The position numbers and the translations under genes are program-made. A DNA stretch of 64,000 nt from Tumebacillus permanentifrigoris (lineage in GTDB: Bacteria; Bacillota; Bacilli; Tumebacillales; Tumebacillaceae). Under the pieces are notes generated by a model. It saw only the letters and a program-made list of their open reading frames with translations, was not told the DNA's origin and did no database searches. Position 1 is the first letter of the stretch. Every line of letters begins with the position of its first letter. The stretch lies in NCBI RefSeq assembly GCF_003148565.1, contig NZ_QGGL01000007.1, positions 62,001 through 126,000 of the forward strand. The letters are read 5' to 3'. Positions 51,177-59,494 of this stretch are shown piece by piece.

Positions 51177-51806
51177 TTAGTGGAGTACCTCCGGAATGTG
51201 TTGGTCGAAAGCTTCGCAGAGCATCAGTTCACGGCGCAATTCTTCGAGGCGAACTTTGACGAGGCGCACTGCTTCTGGGTCACCCGCTTGCATAGCGTCG
51301 GCGAGCGATACCAGTTCATAGTCCATTTCAAGTTTCAAAACCGGAATGCGTTGCTCAATGTCCCGGCTCTTGAACGCACGGATCACATCTTCACTCGACA
51401 CACGGATCGGCTTCTCGTACACGACTTTCTTACGCGGCCCATGAAGTTCCATAATATGCAAGGCCTCCCCGTTTGCGAATTTGGAGATCAGGATCGGTCC
51501 CTCGGAGAATTGCTTGACGACAGCCTCCCCCTTGGTGCGGATCAACGTGTACTGGAGGGCATTGACCAGTCTCTTGTCTTGCAAGATGACCGACCCCGTC
51601 AACACGAAGCCATCTTCCGAAGGCTGGAAGTGAAACTCCTTCTTCTCAATGCCCGTGGTGGCCACGAGGACGACATCTTCATGGCGATCCTTCCAATAGA
51701 GCGAAACCCCGCCGGAAGCCAATTGACCGATAAAATGTTCTAAGTCCGTTTTACCAAGTACCAGGTTCATGTCGCAGTACTCAGCTTGGTGAAAATGGTT
51801 CTGCAT
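51177..51806 (-). CDS. Uncharacterised protein, 209 aa
   Basis: Soluble protein starting MQNHFHQAEYCDMNLVLGKTD, no signal peptide, no recognised family. The N-terminal half is beta-rich (GVSLYWKDRHEDVVLVATTGIEKKEFHFQPS); the C-terminal half is helical (EAVRLVKVRLEELRRELMLCEAFD). The ATG at 51806 has GGGAGGGG six bases upstream; an ATG two codons earlier abuts that site. The long frame upstream overlaps a terminator and is discarded. It is downstream of the tandem subtilisins with a terminator in between. Confidence 0.75.
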   Translation of the reverse strand: MQNHFHQAEYCDMNLVLGKTDLEHFIGQLASGGVSLYWKDRHEDVVLVATTGIEKKEFHFQPSEDGFVLTGSVILQDKRLVNALQYTLIRTKGEAVVKQFSEGPILISKFANGEALHIMELHGPRKKVVYEKPIRVSSEDVIRAFKSRDIEQRIPVLKLEMDYELVSLADAMQAGDPEAVRLVKVRLEELRRELMLCEAFDQHIPEVLH

Positions 51807-51859
51807 CTTCATCCCCTCCCTTGCTTTTAGTATACTCAATATTCTGACTTTTTGCCAGT

Positions 51860-51890
51860 AAAAAAGACCCACCTTTTGATGGGTCTTTTG
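51860..51890 (-). terminator. Terminator of the downstream subtilisin gene
   Basis: AAAGACCCA/TGGGTCTTT stem followed by T on the minus strand, directly after the stop at 51904. Confidence 0.8.
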
Positions 51891-51903
51891 TCTTTTTTTT
51901 GTA

Positions 51904-53091
51904 TTAGAAGCCGTTGACCGCTTTGTAAGCATTGACACGACCGTTGATCCAGTAGGTGCCCGTGCCCGTGATCTTGTCAGCGGTGGTGTTGATGCGGTTG
52001 ATGACAGCGGTGTTGGTATAGGTCAGGTTTTTCGACCAGGTCAGCGAAGCCAGACCTGCGACGATCGGAGTTGCCATCGAGGTGCCCGACATCGTGGTGG
52101 TGCCGCCGCCCAGTTTCAGGGACAGGATGCTGGAACCCGGTGCTGCCACGTCCACCCAAGACCCGTAGTTCGAGAACGAAGATTTCGCGTCAGTCGAAGT
52201 CGTGGAAGCAACCGAGAGCACGTTGTTGTACGCAGCCGGGTAGGACATCGCGGAGGTGGACTCGTTGCCCGCTGCTGCGACGATGATCAGACCTTTGTTG
52301 TACGCGTAGTTGATCGCGTCTTGGGTTGCTTGGGAGAATACAGCGCCGCCGAGCGACATCGAGATGACGTTCGCGCCGTGGTCTGCCGCCCAGTAGACAG
52401 CCGTATCGATATCAGAATCGAAGCCCGAACCGGTGGAATCCAGAACTTTGATCGGCATGATCTTCGCGTTCCAGTCCACGCCCGCTACGTTGGTCGCGTT
52501 GTTGGTGATCGCCGCAGCCAGACCTGCGCAGTGCGTACCATGACCATGATCGTCCTGTGCGACCGAGTCGCCGTTGACGATGTCGGTGCCGGCAACGATT
52601 TTGCCTTTCAGGTCTGCGTGGTTGAGGTCAACCCCGGTGTCGATGATCGCGATCGTGCGCGAGGTGGAGCCTTTGGTGATGTCCCAAGCGGTGTTCGCTT
52701 GGATCTTGGTCAGATGATATTGGGAACCGTAGGACGGATCGTTCGGGGTCGCGCTGATCGTGCGAACATGATCCAGTTCTACAGCTTCTACGTCAGCGTC
52801 ATTTTGCAGTTTGGCAACGAACGCTTCCGCTTGACCTGCCGGAACGTTCAGCACTTTCCAGTTGCTGTTGCCAAGCGTTTTCTTTTCCGTCAGGCCGTGA
52901 CGTGCTGCCACGTCGGAAGCGACCAAACCGGTTTTGGTTTTGACGAGGATGCGGTCACTTGCTGCCTTGGCTTTCTCAGCCTTGACAACTGGTTGATGGA
53001 TCGTCACTGCAGATGCCATGCTCGGAATCCCCGATGCCAGTACTGCGAATGCCGCCAGCGTACCTACTAATTTCTTGTTGAAGTTTACCAT
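51904..53091 (-). CDS. Secreted subtilisin-like protease (copy 2 of a tandem pair)
   Basis: A 395-residue S8 protease. Signal peptide residues 1-28 (PSMASA), I9-like propeptide ~45-115, catalytic domain with Asp151 (IIDTGVD), His184 (DDHGHGTHCAG) and Ser338 (SGTSMATP). The domain is thermitase/thermolysin-like subtilase type, compact, without C-terminal extras. The signal peptide MVNFNKKLVGTLAAFAVLAS, catalytic region and stop are nearly the same as in the adjacent copy at 53222-54406, so the pair arose by duplication. The divergence is concentrated in the propeptide. Start supported by GGGAGGTAAC, shared with the other copy. Confidence 0.95.
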   Translation of the reverse strand: MVNFNKKLVGTLAAFAVLASGIPSMASAVTIHQPVVKAEKAKAASDRILVKTKTGLVASDVAARHGLTEKKTLGNSNWKVLNVPAGQAEAFVAKLQNDADVEAVELDHVRTISATPNDPSYGSQYHLTKIQANTAWDITKGSTSRTIAIIDTGVDLNHADLKGKIVAGTDIVNGDSVAQDDHGHGTHCAGLAAAITNNATNVAGVDWNAKIMPIKVLDSTGSGFDSDIDTAVYWAADHGANVISMSLGGAVFSQATQDAINYAYNKGLIIVAAAGNESTSAMSYPAAYNNVLSVASTTSTDAKSSFSNYGSWVDVAAPGSSILSLKLGGGTTTMSGTSMATPIVAGLASLTWSKNLTYTNTAVINRINTTADKITGTGTYWINGRVNAYKAVNGF

Positions 53092-53167
53092 TTTGTTACC
53101 TCCCGTTTCTTTCTATTAGAAATTGTGAGTAAATCAAGTTTCACGAATAGTATACTAAATTCTGAAA

Positions 53168-53207
53168 TAAAAGGCTAGGTCTGCAACGAGGCAGACCTAG
53201 CCTTTTC
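53168..53207. terminator. Terminator of the upstream subtilisin gene
   Basis: AAAGGCTAGGTCTGC/GCAGACCTAGCCTTT stem with T-run, between the tandem subtilisins; each copy therefore has its own terminator. Confidence 0.85.
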
Positions 53208-53221
53208 GTACAACCGGTCTC

Positions 53222-54406
53222 TTAGAAGCCGTTGACAGCGCGGTATGCGTTGACGCGGCCGTAGGTCCAGTAGGTGCCGGTGCCAGAGATCGCATCGGAC
53301 GTGCTCTCGACGCGGTTGATCACGGTGGTGTTGGAGTAGCCGAGGTTTTTCGACCATGCGAGCGACATCAGACCTGCGACAGCCGGAGTTGCCATCGAGG
53401 TGCCCGACATCGTGGTGGTGCCGCCGCCCAGTTTCAGGGACAGGATGCTGGAGCCCGGTGCTGCCACGTCAACCCAAGACCCGAAGTTCGAGAACGAAGA
53501 CATCGCGTCCGTCGAGGTGGTCGAAGCAACCGCTACGACGTTTGCGTAGGCTGCCGGGTAGGACTTGGTGCTGGTCGAACTGTTACCTGCTGCAGCCACG
53601 ATGATGACGCCTTTGCCATATGCGTAGTTGATGGCATCTTGTTGTGCTTGGGAGAAGGAGCCGCCGCCAAGCGACATCGAGATGACGTTCGCGCCGTGGT
53701 CGGCTGCCCAACGGATGCCGCTGGTGATCGCGGTGGTCGACCCAGAACCTGCGGAGTTCAGAACTTTCACCGGCATGACTTTTGCGTTCCAGTCCACGCC
53801 TGCGGTGTTGGTCGCGTTGTTGGAGAGCGCGGCTGCGATCCCTGCGCAGTGTGTGCCGTGACCGTGGTCGTCTTGGGCGACCGTATCGTTGTTGACGAAG
53901 TCGTAGCCTGCTACGATCTTCGATGCCAGGTCCAGATGGTTGAGGTCAACGCCGGTGTCGATGATCGCGACAGTTCGGGAGGTAGACCCAGTGGTGATGT
54001 CCCATGCTTGCGGGGCTTGGATCTTCGGCAGATGCCATTGCGAACCGTAGGACGGATCGTTCGGGGTTTGATCGATGGTGTAGTACGCATCTGCTTCAAC
54101 CGCTTCGACTTCTGCGTCGTTTTTCAAGGTTGCGAGATATTGATCAACTTTACCATCCGGAACATTCAGCACTTTCCAGTTGCCGCCGAGGTCAGCCTTC
54201 TCAGACAGACCATGACGCGCTGCGATGGTAGAAGCCGCTTTGCCTGCTTTCACTTTTACGAGAACACGGTCGGTTGCCTTGGTTTTCACTTCTTGCTTGG
54301 ATACCGTCTGCTCTGCGGTAGCCGCAGAGGCCATGCCCGGAACTACAGATGCCAGTACTGCGAATGCTGCGAGAGCCCCAACCATTTTCTTGTTGAATTT
54401 TTCCAT
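53222..54406 (-). CDS. Secreted subtilisin-like protease (copy 1 of a tandem pair)
   Basis: A 394-residue S8 protease with signal peptide (1-28), propeptide (~45-115) and catalytic domain with Asp150 (IIDTGVD), His183 (DDHGHGTHCAG), Ser337 (SGTSMATP). Close paralogue of the next gene: the same initial and final residues (..NAYRAVNGF versus NAYKAVNGF) and long stretches such as WAADHGANVISMSLGG. The strong promoter at 54464-54493 and short leader suggest it is the better expressed copy. Expected to be an extracellular protein-degrading enzyme. Ribosome site GGGAGGTAAC. Confidence 0.95.
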   Translation of the reverse strand: MEKFNKKMVGALAAFAVLASVVPGMASAATAEQTVSKQEVKTKATDRVLVKVKAGKAASTIAARHGLSEKADLGGNWKVLNVPDGKVDQYLATLKNDAEVEAVEADAYYTIDQTPNDPSYGSQWHLPKIQAPQAWDITTGSTSRTVAIIDTGVDLNHLDLASKIVAGYDFVNNDTVAQDDHGHGTHCAGIAAALSNNATNTAGVDWNAKVMPVKVLNSAGSGSTTAITSGIRWAADHGANVISMSLGGGSFSQAQQDAINYAYGKGVIIVAAAGNSSTSTKSYPAAYANVVAVASTTSTDAMSSFSNFGSWVDVAAPGSSILSLKLGGGTTTMSGTSMATPAVAGLMSLAWSKNLGYSNTTVINRVESTSDAISGTGTYWTYGRVNAYRAVNGF

Positions 54407-54463
54407 TTTGTTACCTCCCGTTTCTGTGTTTTAGTAATTTTTAGTAAACCAACTTGCAACTTG

Positions 54464-54493
54464 AGTATATTCTAAACATAAAGTGACTGACAA
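54464..54493 (-). promoter_or_regulatory. SigA-type promoter of the upstream subtilisin gene
   Basis: TTGTCA (54488-54493) and TATACT (54464-54469) on the minus strand with 18-base spacing, giving a leader of ~50 bases. Confidence 0.6.
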
Positions 54494-54598
54494 CTTGGAA
54501 AAAATCCTATCTGAGCTGATTATCCTGCTTTTTCTTACTCGTTCTACACGAAATCCGCAGTTTACACCTCTCTAATTCGTTACATTTATTAATTTCGA

Positions 54599-54637
54599 CA
54601 AAAAACCCCGCTCTGCACAACGGCAGATCGGGGTTTG
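54599..54637 (-). terminator. Orphan terminator upstream of the subtilisin promoter
   Basis: AACCCCG(A)TCTGCCG/(CAGAG)CGGGGTT stem followed by six T on the minus strand. No annotated gene ends here; it follows a 12-codon frame with a ribosome site (54647-54685). Confidence 0.6.
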
Positions 54638-54646
54638 TGGCCCTTT

Positions 54647-54685
54647 TTATGATCGTTCGATCAAAATGCACCGACAAATCATCAT
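54647..54685 (-). CDS. Possible 12-codon peptide (MMICRCILIERS) before an orphan terminator
   Basis: ATG ATG start with AAAGGA six bases upstream, TAA stop, then a stem-loop terminator 10 bases on. It may be a small peptide gene, a leader peptide or the end of a small RNA. A TATAAA -10-like box occurs at about 54767-54772 upstream. Apart from these elements nothing was recognised in the 460-base gap 54407-54868. Very tentative. Confidence 0.25.
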   Translation of the reverse strand: MMICRCILIERS

Positions 54686-54829
54686 CAAAGTTCCTTTCCC
54701 GTTTTCGTGCGTTTTTCGGGGATAGGCTCCTGTTTTCAGGCAAAATCGAATCTATCTACTTTTATAGAAGAATCTACATCATTCGACAGTAATTCTCACT
54801 CCTACGGATATCTATATGTTGCTGGCAAA

Positions 54830-54865
54830 CAAAAAAGCACCCGTGCTTTGCAGACGGGTGCTTTT
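54830..54865. terminator. Terminator of the tRNA methyltransferase gene
   Basis: AAAGCACCCGT/ACGGGTGCTTT stem with flanking A- and T-runs, directly after the stop at 54869. Confidence 0.85.
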
Positions 54866-54868
54866 GGC

Positions 54869-55534
54869 TTACAGATCGCGCTTGGGTAGTGCTCGCGCTT
54901 CCAGGCGGTTGATCGGCACGCCTTGTTCGGAAAATTTCTGCTCGTACTCGGTCATGATGTTGCCCTCAGCCCATTCGGAGTTGTGCAGGTCGAGCGTGAT
55001 CTTCGACAGTTTCCAGTCGTCCTCGGCAAAGGAGTTCAGCGAGAACTCAAACAGCGGACGGTTGTCTGTCTTGAAGTGTACCTCACCGTGCGCATCGAGC
55101 ACTTCCCGGTACGACTTCAGGAAATTGCTGTGCGTGAGGCGACGCGGGGTGTGGCGGTTCTTCGGCCACGGGTCGGAGAAGTTCAAGTAGATGCGCTGGA
55201 CTTCACCGACTTCGAAGAAATCGGTCAGACGCGAGGCATCTGCCGGGGTGACGATCAGGTTTTTGCCAGCCCCTGCCACTTCGGCTTTGTGCCCGACACG
55301 GCCGAGCAAGAGGTACTCCAGCTCGATGCCGATGTAGTTGATCTCTGGGTTCTGCACCGCATGTTGGGAGATGAACTGCCCACGCCCGGTGCCGATCTCG
55401 ATGTAGATCGGGTTGTCGTTGCCGAACAATTCCCGCCAGCGGCCTTTGTACTTCGGCGCTTCCGGGATGATCCGGCCCTCCTCGATGTACGTATTGTATT
55501 GTCGCAAAAACTTGTCGCGTCCGCGAATGCGCAT
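54869..55534 (-). CDS. trmB: tRNA (guanine-N7-)-methyltransferase
   Basis: A 221-residue enzyme making m7G46 in tRNA. The SAM-binding motif YIEIGTGRGQFISQHA near residue 43, the substrate region NFSDPWPKNRHTPRRLTH near 120 and the C-terminal TEYEQKFSEQGVPINRLEA are all typical of TrmB. AAAGGTGAG lies before the ATG. Single gene. (Not to be confused with the TrmB-family regulator at 37670.). Confidence 0.95.
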   Translation of the reverse strand: MRIRGRDKFLRQYNTYIEEGRIIPEAPKYKGRWRELFGNDNPIYIEIGTGRGQFISQHAVQNPEINYIGIELEYLLLGRVGHKAEVAGAGKNLIVTPADASRLTDFFEVGEVQRIYLNFSDPWPKNRHTPRRLTHSNFLKSYREVLDAHGEVHFKTDNRPLFEFSLNSFAEDDWKLSKITLDLHNSEWAEGNIMTEYEQKFSEQGVPINRLEARALPKRDL

Positions 55535-55672
55535 GTGGGTTGTCTCACCTTTGTCTAGGTATTTAGGTATTCATTGCAAATTGAATTATAGTATCTGTCC
55601 ACAGTCTGTGCAAGACCTGCGTAGGCAATGCTTGGTAGGGAGACAAACTTTTTTGGAGGTGTGCTTCCCTCA

Positions 55673-56074
55673 ATGATCAACGTATGGTACGGATGGCCGC
55701 TGGAGCGCGTGTTGGTGGTGTTGCTCGGGCTCATGTACTTTGTGATTTTTGTTCAGGTCACGCTGTTCCATTATCGGCAGAATTTCCGCCACTGGTCGAT
55801 GTGGATTCCGGTCATCGCCACCCCGCTCGATGCGCTGGCGATGATGACGTATGTGTTCTACCCTGCCGTATGGCTCGGCTTGGCGGTAACACTGCTGCTC
55901 GCCGCTTCGCTGCTCGCCGGACTGATGGGGTCCTACCTGCACTGGCGCGGCGTCGGTGAACGGGTCGGCGGATACGAGATGCGCAATTTCCTCGTCGGGC
56001 CGCCTGTGGCACTGCCTGGGATGATCACAGCGACCAGTTTGATCTCGCTGATCGTCCTGTACTGGAGGAGGTGA
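55673..56074 (+). CDS. Small membrane protein, first gene of the GMC oxidoreductase operon
   Basis: A 133-residue protein with four predicted helices (near residues 10-30, 40-65, 68-92, 108-130). No family recognised. It overlaps or abuts the next gene's ribosome site, so it is co-translated with the dehydrogenase genes. It could anchor the complex or carry electrons, but it has no cysteine pair or haem motif and few histidines, so anchoring is the better guess. Start at 55673 after GGAGGTG; the frame upstream is not supported. Confidence 0.8.
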   Translation: MINVWYGWPLERVLVVLLGLMYFVIFVQVTLFHYRQNFRHWSMWIPVIATPLDALAMMTYVFYPAVWLGLAVTLLLAASLLAGLMGSYLHWRGVGERVGGYEMRNFLVGPPVALPGMITATSLISLIVLYWRR

Positions 56075-56079
56075 GCCAT

Positions 56080-56694
56080 ATGGACAATCCATTTGAACCG
56101 TTGCGCACGCACTACCCGAAGTATGATGTCATGCACGAACAAGAACATTGGGACGAGCATACGCGCGAGATCGTCGTCAAGCGCTTTGATCTGCCGGTCA
56201 CCTTTTCGCAACTGACGGGGGCAGAGGTCGAATGCATCCGGGCGCTGACAGCGCTTTTTGTCGATGACAGTCGTTTGAAGTTGCTGGACTATGTGGTGAA
56301 ACACTATGATTCCAAACTCGCCTCCACGATCGGGGAGGATCAGCGCAAGGCTGGCACGCCGCCAGAGAAGGTGCTGATTCGCGACGGGTTGGCGGCGCTG
56401 GAGACGTTGGCGCAGTCGGAGTATAGCCACTCGTTCACTGCGCTCTCTCCAGAGCGTCAAACCGCGCTGTTGGTCGGTTTGGAGCGCGACACGCTGACCC
56501 TGCAGACGCCGGTCGGCACGAAGTTGCCAGCACCGGAGTTTTTTAAAAAGATGCTGACCGAGTCGGTGAGCGCGTACTATTCACATCCGCTGGTCTGGTC
56601 GGAGATCGGCTATGGCGGGCCCGCCTATCCGCGCGGGTACGTGCGCAGCGAGTTCGGGCTGACCGACCCGTGGGAGGCGAAACGAGATGCATGA
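56080..56694 (+). CDS. Gluconate 2-dehydrogenase subunit 3-like protein
   Basis: A 204-residue protein with the family pattern: FSQLTGAEVECIRALTALFVDDS near the start, AALETLAQSEYSHSFTALSPERQTALL in the middle, and YYSHPLVWSEIGYGGPAYPRGY near the end, the last being the GluDH3 hallmark. These small subunits accompany membrane-bound GMC dehydrogenases. There is no Tat or Sec signal in this protein, unlike many relatives. AGGAGGTG six bases before the ATG at 56080; overlaps the GMC gene by 8 bases. Confidence 0.9.
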   Translation: MDNPFEPLRTHYPKYDVMHEQEHWDEHTREIVVKRFDLPVTFSQLTGAEVECIRALTALFVDDSRLKLLDYVVKHYDSKLASTIGEDQRKAGTPPEKVLIRDGLAALETLAQSEYSHSFTALSPERQTALLVGLERDTLTLQTPVGTKLPAPEFFKKMLTESVSAYYSHPLVWSEIGYGGPAYPRGYVRSEFGLTDPWEAKRDA

Positions 56695-58315
56695 GCAGGA
56701 CCCGATTCACCACAACGTCTGTCATTACGATGGCTATCGCTACGACGATCTCAACCACCGCAAGTACCCCGAGGATGCCGATGTGGTGATCGTCGGGGCT
56801 GGCACGGCCGGCGGGATCATGGCGTATGAGCTGGCGCGTTCCGGGTTGAAAGTCGTGGTGATCGAAGCCGGGCCGTTCTGGAATCCACAGAGCGACTTCG
56901 CTTCCGACGAGCTGTCGATGCAGCACCTCGGCTGGCAGGACACGCGAATCGTCGATGGCACCGACCCACTGCGCATGGGCAAAAACAATTCCGGTCGCGG
57001 AGTCGGCGGCGGCTCTACACACTGGACGGGTGTGTTTTTGCGCTTCCATGAGAGTGACTTCCGCATGAAGACCGTCGAGGGCATCGGCGCGGACTGGCCG
57101 ATCACCTATGACGATCTGGAGCCTTTTTACAGATACATGGAAAAAGAGATCGCCGTGTCTGGACCCAAGCACTTCCCGTGGGGCGCGTTTCGCGGGCCCT
57201 ATCCCTACCCGGAACGCGATCCGCTCAGTGCCAATGCCGAGATGTTCCGCATCGGTTGTGAGCAACTCGGCATCCGCTCTGTCGTCACACCGCTGGCGAT
57301 CAACTCCGCTCCGTTCGATGGGCGACCCCCGTGCATCAACCGTGGCTTCTGCAACGAGGGATGCATGCCGAATGCCAAGTACTCCTCGCTGGTCCATCAC
57401 GTTCCGAAGGCGATCGGACATGGCGCGGAGTTCCTGACCGACTGCATGGTGACACAGATCGAACTCGATGCCAAAGGTCGCGCACAGAGCGTGATTTTTA
57501 ACCACGACGGTGTGGAGTATCGGCAGCGCGGGCGCGTGATCGTGTTGGCGTCATATGCGGTGGAGACACCGCGCTTGTTGCTGGCCTCCGCGACCACCGG
57601 GCACCCAGACGGCCTGTGCAACTCCAGCGGAACGGTCGGAAAGTATCTGATGACACACTCCAGCAACGATGTGTACGGGCGCTTTGAGCAGGAGATCCGC
57701 TTGTACAAAGGCACGCCGGTGCTGGCGACGACGCAGGACTTCTATGAGACGCAGTTGAACCGTGGGTTTGTGCGCGGCTACACCCTGCATGCACATGGAG
57801 CGCGTCCGGTGGCGATGGGCTCTGGGCTGGCGCGGGAGGCCGGCATCTGGGGACGCCGGTTGCGCGAGACGATGCTCAACTACAATTTCTACGGACGGAT
57901 CACGATGGTCGGTGAAGTGTTGCCCGCTGAGCAGAACGCCGTGACGCTCGCCGATGAGCGGGACGAGTACGGGATGCCGATGCCCAAAGTGACGTTCAGT
58001 TATGGCGAGAACGACCGCAAGCTGATCGACCATGCGGTGGTCAAGATGCAGGAGATTCTCAAAGCGGCTGGTGGAACGCCGGAGTTCGTGGTGTCCGATA
58101 CGGCGCACTTGATGGGCGGGACGCGGATGGGAAGCGACCCGGCGACCTCGGTCGTCAACGGATGGTGCCAAGCGCACGACATCCCGAACCTGTTCATCTG
58201 CTCCGCCGCCGTCTTCCCCACCTCTGGCAGTGGCAACCCGACGGCTACCGTCATGGCGCTCGCCGCCCGAACGGCTGCGCACTTGAAGGACGAGCTGATC
58301 AAGCAACACCTGTAA
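56687..58315 (+). CDS. GMC-family FAD-dependent oxidoreductase
   Basis: A 542-residue flavoprotein. The FAD-binding motif is VVIVGAGTAGGIMAYELARSG near residue 33, then GRGVGGGSTHWTGVFLRFHESDF, and a C-terminal NPTATVMALAARTAAHL end that closes the FAD site. Histidines in DTAHLMGGTRMG and SAAVFPTSGSGNPT lie at the catalytic region. Cys-rich INRGFCNEGCMPNAKYS near residue 220 is typical of gluconate/sorbitol-type dehydrogenase large subunits. With the GluDH3 subunit it forms a sugar or polyol dehydrogenase; no cytochrome c gene is present, so the electron acceptor is open. Confidence 0.92.
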   Translation: MHEQDPIHHNVCHYDGYRYDDLNHRKYPEDADVVIVGAGTAGGIMAYELARSGLKVVVIEAGPFWNPQSDFASDELSMQHLGWQDTRIVDGTDPLRMGKNNSGRGVGGGSTHWTGVFLRFHESDFRMKTVEGIGADWPITYDDLEPFYRYMEKEIAVSGPKHFPWGAFRGPYPYPERDPLSANAEMFRIGCEQLGIRSVVTPLAINSAPFDGRPPCINRGFCNEGCMPNAKYSSLVHHVPKAIGHGAEFLTDCMVTQIELDAKGRAQSVIFNHDGVEYRQRGRVIVLASYAVETPRLLLASATTGHPDGLCNSSGTVGKYLMTHSSNDVYGRFEQEIRLYKGTPVLATTQDFYETQLNRGFVRGYTLHAHGARPVAMGSGLAREAGIWGRRLRETMLNYNFYGRITMVGEVLPAEQNAVTLADERDEYGMPMPKVTFSYGENDRKLIDHAVVKMQEILKAAGGTPEFVVSDTAHLMGGTRMGSDPATSVVNGWCQAHDIPNLFICSAAVFPTSGSGNPTATVMALAARTAAHLKDELIKQHL

Positions 58316-58342
58316 CCAACACCTGCAACCGATGAAGATGAT

Positions 58343-58380
58343 AAAAAAGGCAGGTCTCCACGTGGAGAACCTGCCTTTTC
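58343..58380. terminator. Terminator after the GMC operon
   Basis: AAAGGCAGGT/ACCTGCCTTT stem with an inner palindrome CTCCACGTGGAG and T-run on the plus strand. Confidence 0.85.
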
Positions 58381-58486
58381 TGCCCTTGAGCTGGGGGGTT
58401 ACAGAGGAGCGGAGACCAGACCACTTGTCCGACGCCTTCACGCGCACACAGTGTGAGGATCTCCTTCGCTCAACCATTTCCCTTCC

Positions 58487-58780
58487 CTATATTTTCGCCC
58501 ACTGTTCCTTCGGGTTCAAGGTGTAGACGTTTTGGTCGCGCGTCATGTGCCGGTTGATGATAAACTCGCGGCGAATCGTGCAGTGGTCATCATGGAAGCG
58601 GCGGATGTAGTCGTCCAGTTCCTGCTCTGGATACGCGCGCTCCGGGTCGAGACCGGACAGGATGTGTTCGAACACGAACAGCTTTTTCTTGCGCTGGCTA
58701 GGGATGTTCTTCAACCGACCGTCTGCCGTGAGAAAGTCGCGCAGCGTCTTCTCATATTCCTTCGGATATAAGTCTTTCAT
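58487..58780 (-). CDS. DUF2087 domain-containing protein
   Basis: A 97-residue protein with the DUF2087 pattern: LRDFLTADGRLKNIPSQRKKKLFVFEHIL at the start and DDYIRRFHDDHCTIRREFIINRHMTRD in the middle. In many Bacilli this domain occurs alone or behind ArsR/MarR helix-turn-helix domains, suggesting a nucleic-acid or regulatory role. GGGGG near the ATG is the only ribosome site. No more was seen in 58381-58486. Confidence 0.88.
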   Translation of the reverse strand: MKDLYPKEYEKTLRDFLTADGRLKNIPSQRKKKLFVFEHILSGLDPERAYPEQELDDYIRRFHDDHCTIRREFIINRHMTRDQNVYTLNPKEQWAKI

Positions 58781-58889
58781 ATGGGAACCCCCGATTCGAA
58801 TGTTATCTAATAAGATGATAGTTGCATTCGCATCTTGCTGTCAATGTGATAAAATCAGTATCGAAGTGAAGCGAAAGGAGTCTTCCCTC

Positions 58890-59279
58890 ATGCACGATAC
58901 TCCCGAGAAGACTGTTTATGAATTGATCGGCGGGGCCGAGACGATCCGCAAGCTGGTTGACGCTTTTTACAAGCGTGTCGGCCAGCACCCGGACTTGATC
59001 CCGATCTTCCCAAAAGACCTCGACCCGGTCGCGGACAAGCAATACCTGTTCCTCACACAATTTTTTGGCGGGCCGACCCTCTACTCCAACGAGTATGGCC
59101 ACCCGATGTTGCGTGCTCGACACATGCCCTTCGAGATCACGCCGACCCGCGCCCAAGCGTGGCTGTCCTGCATGACCGAAGCGCTGGACGAGATCGGGTT
59201 GGATGGCCCGGTACGCGACTTCGTGTACGACCGCCTGACGCAGACGGCGTATCATATGGTCAACCGCTCCAACTCGTAA
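58890..59279 (+). CDS. Group II truncated haemoglobin (YjbI-like)
   Basis: A 129-residue globin. The start is YELIGGAETIRKLVDAFYKRVGQHPDL, the family opening; the proximal His lies in LRARHMPFEIT near residue 76, and Trp in RAQAWLSCM is the conserved group II Trp(G8). Group II globins bind oxygen, peroxide or NO-related ligands. AAAGGAG lies before the ATG at 58890; the upstream frame is not coding. Single gene ending at a terminator. Confidence 0.93.
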   Translation: MHDTPEKTVYELIGGAETIRKLVDAFYKRVGQHPDLIPIFPKDLDPVADKQYLFLTQFFGGPTLYSNEYGHPMLRARHMPFEITPTRAQAWLSCMTEALDEIGLDGPVRDFVYDRLTQTAYHMVNRSNS

Positions 59280-59316
59280 CAAAAAGACCAACCTCCCACG
59301 GAGGTTGGTCTTTTTT
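59280..59316. terminator. Bidirectional terminator
   Basis: AAAGACCAACCTCC/GGAGGTTGGTCTTT stem with A- and T-runs; between the globin and the ribbon-helix-helix gene. Confidence 0.9.
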
Positions 59317-59478
59317 CTATTCCTGCTCCTCTGGCTTCAATCGTCCGGCGCGTTTGAGCGCCTCGCGCAACAGGAGTTCGATGTGCGAGTTGACACTGCG
59401 AAACTCATCGCCGGCCCAACGCTCCAACGCTTCGTAGACCTTGGGATCGAGACGGAGCGGAAATTGCTTTTTCGCCAT
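59317..59478 (-). CDS. Ribbon-helix-helix (Arc-like) DNA-binding protein, 53 aa
   Basis: The product MAKKQFPLRLDPKVYEALERW... has the classic RHH order: a beta strand (KQFPLRLD), then helices (PKVYEALERWAGDEF and SVNSHIELLLREALKRAG). RHH dimers bind palindromic operators, often in phased arrays. The gene starts 16 bases after the SPFH stop, an arrangement seen repeatedly in Bacilli and Clostridia. A candidate operator array lies ahead of the SPFH gene. Two upstream residues groups in the long frame lack a ribosome site, so 59478 is the start. Confidence 0.85.
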   Translation of the reverse strand: MAKKQFPLRLDPKVYEALERWAGDEFRSVNSHIELLLREALKRAGRLKPEEQE

Positions 59479-59494
59479 GACACATCCCGCCCGT

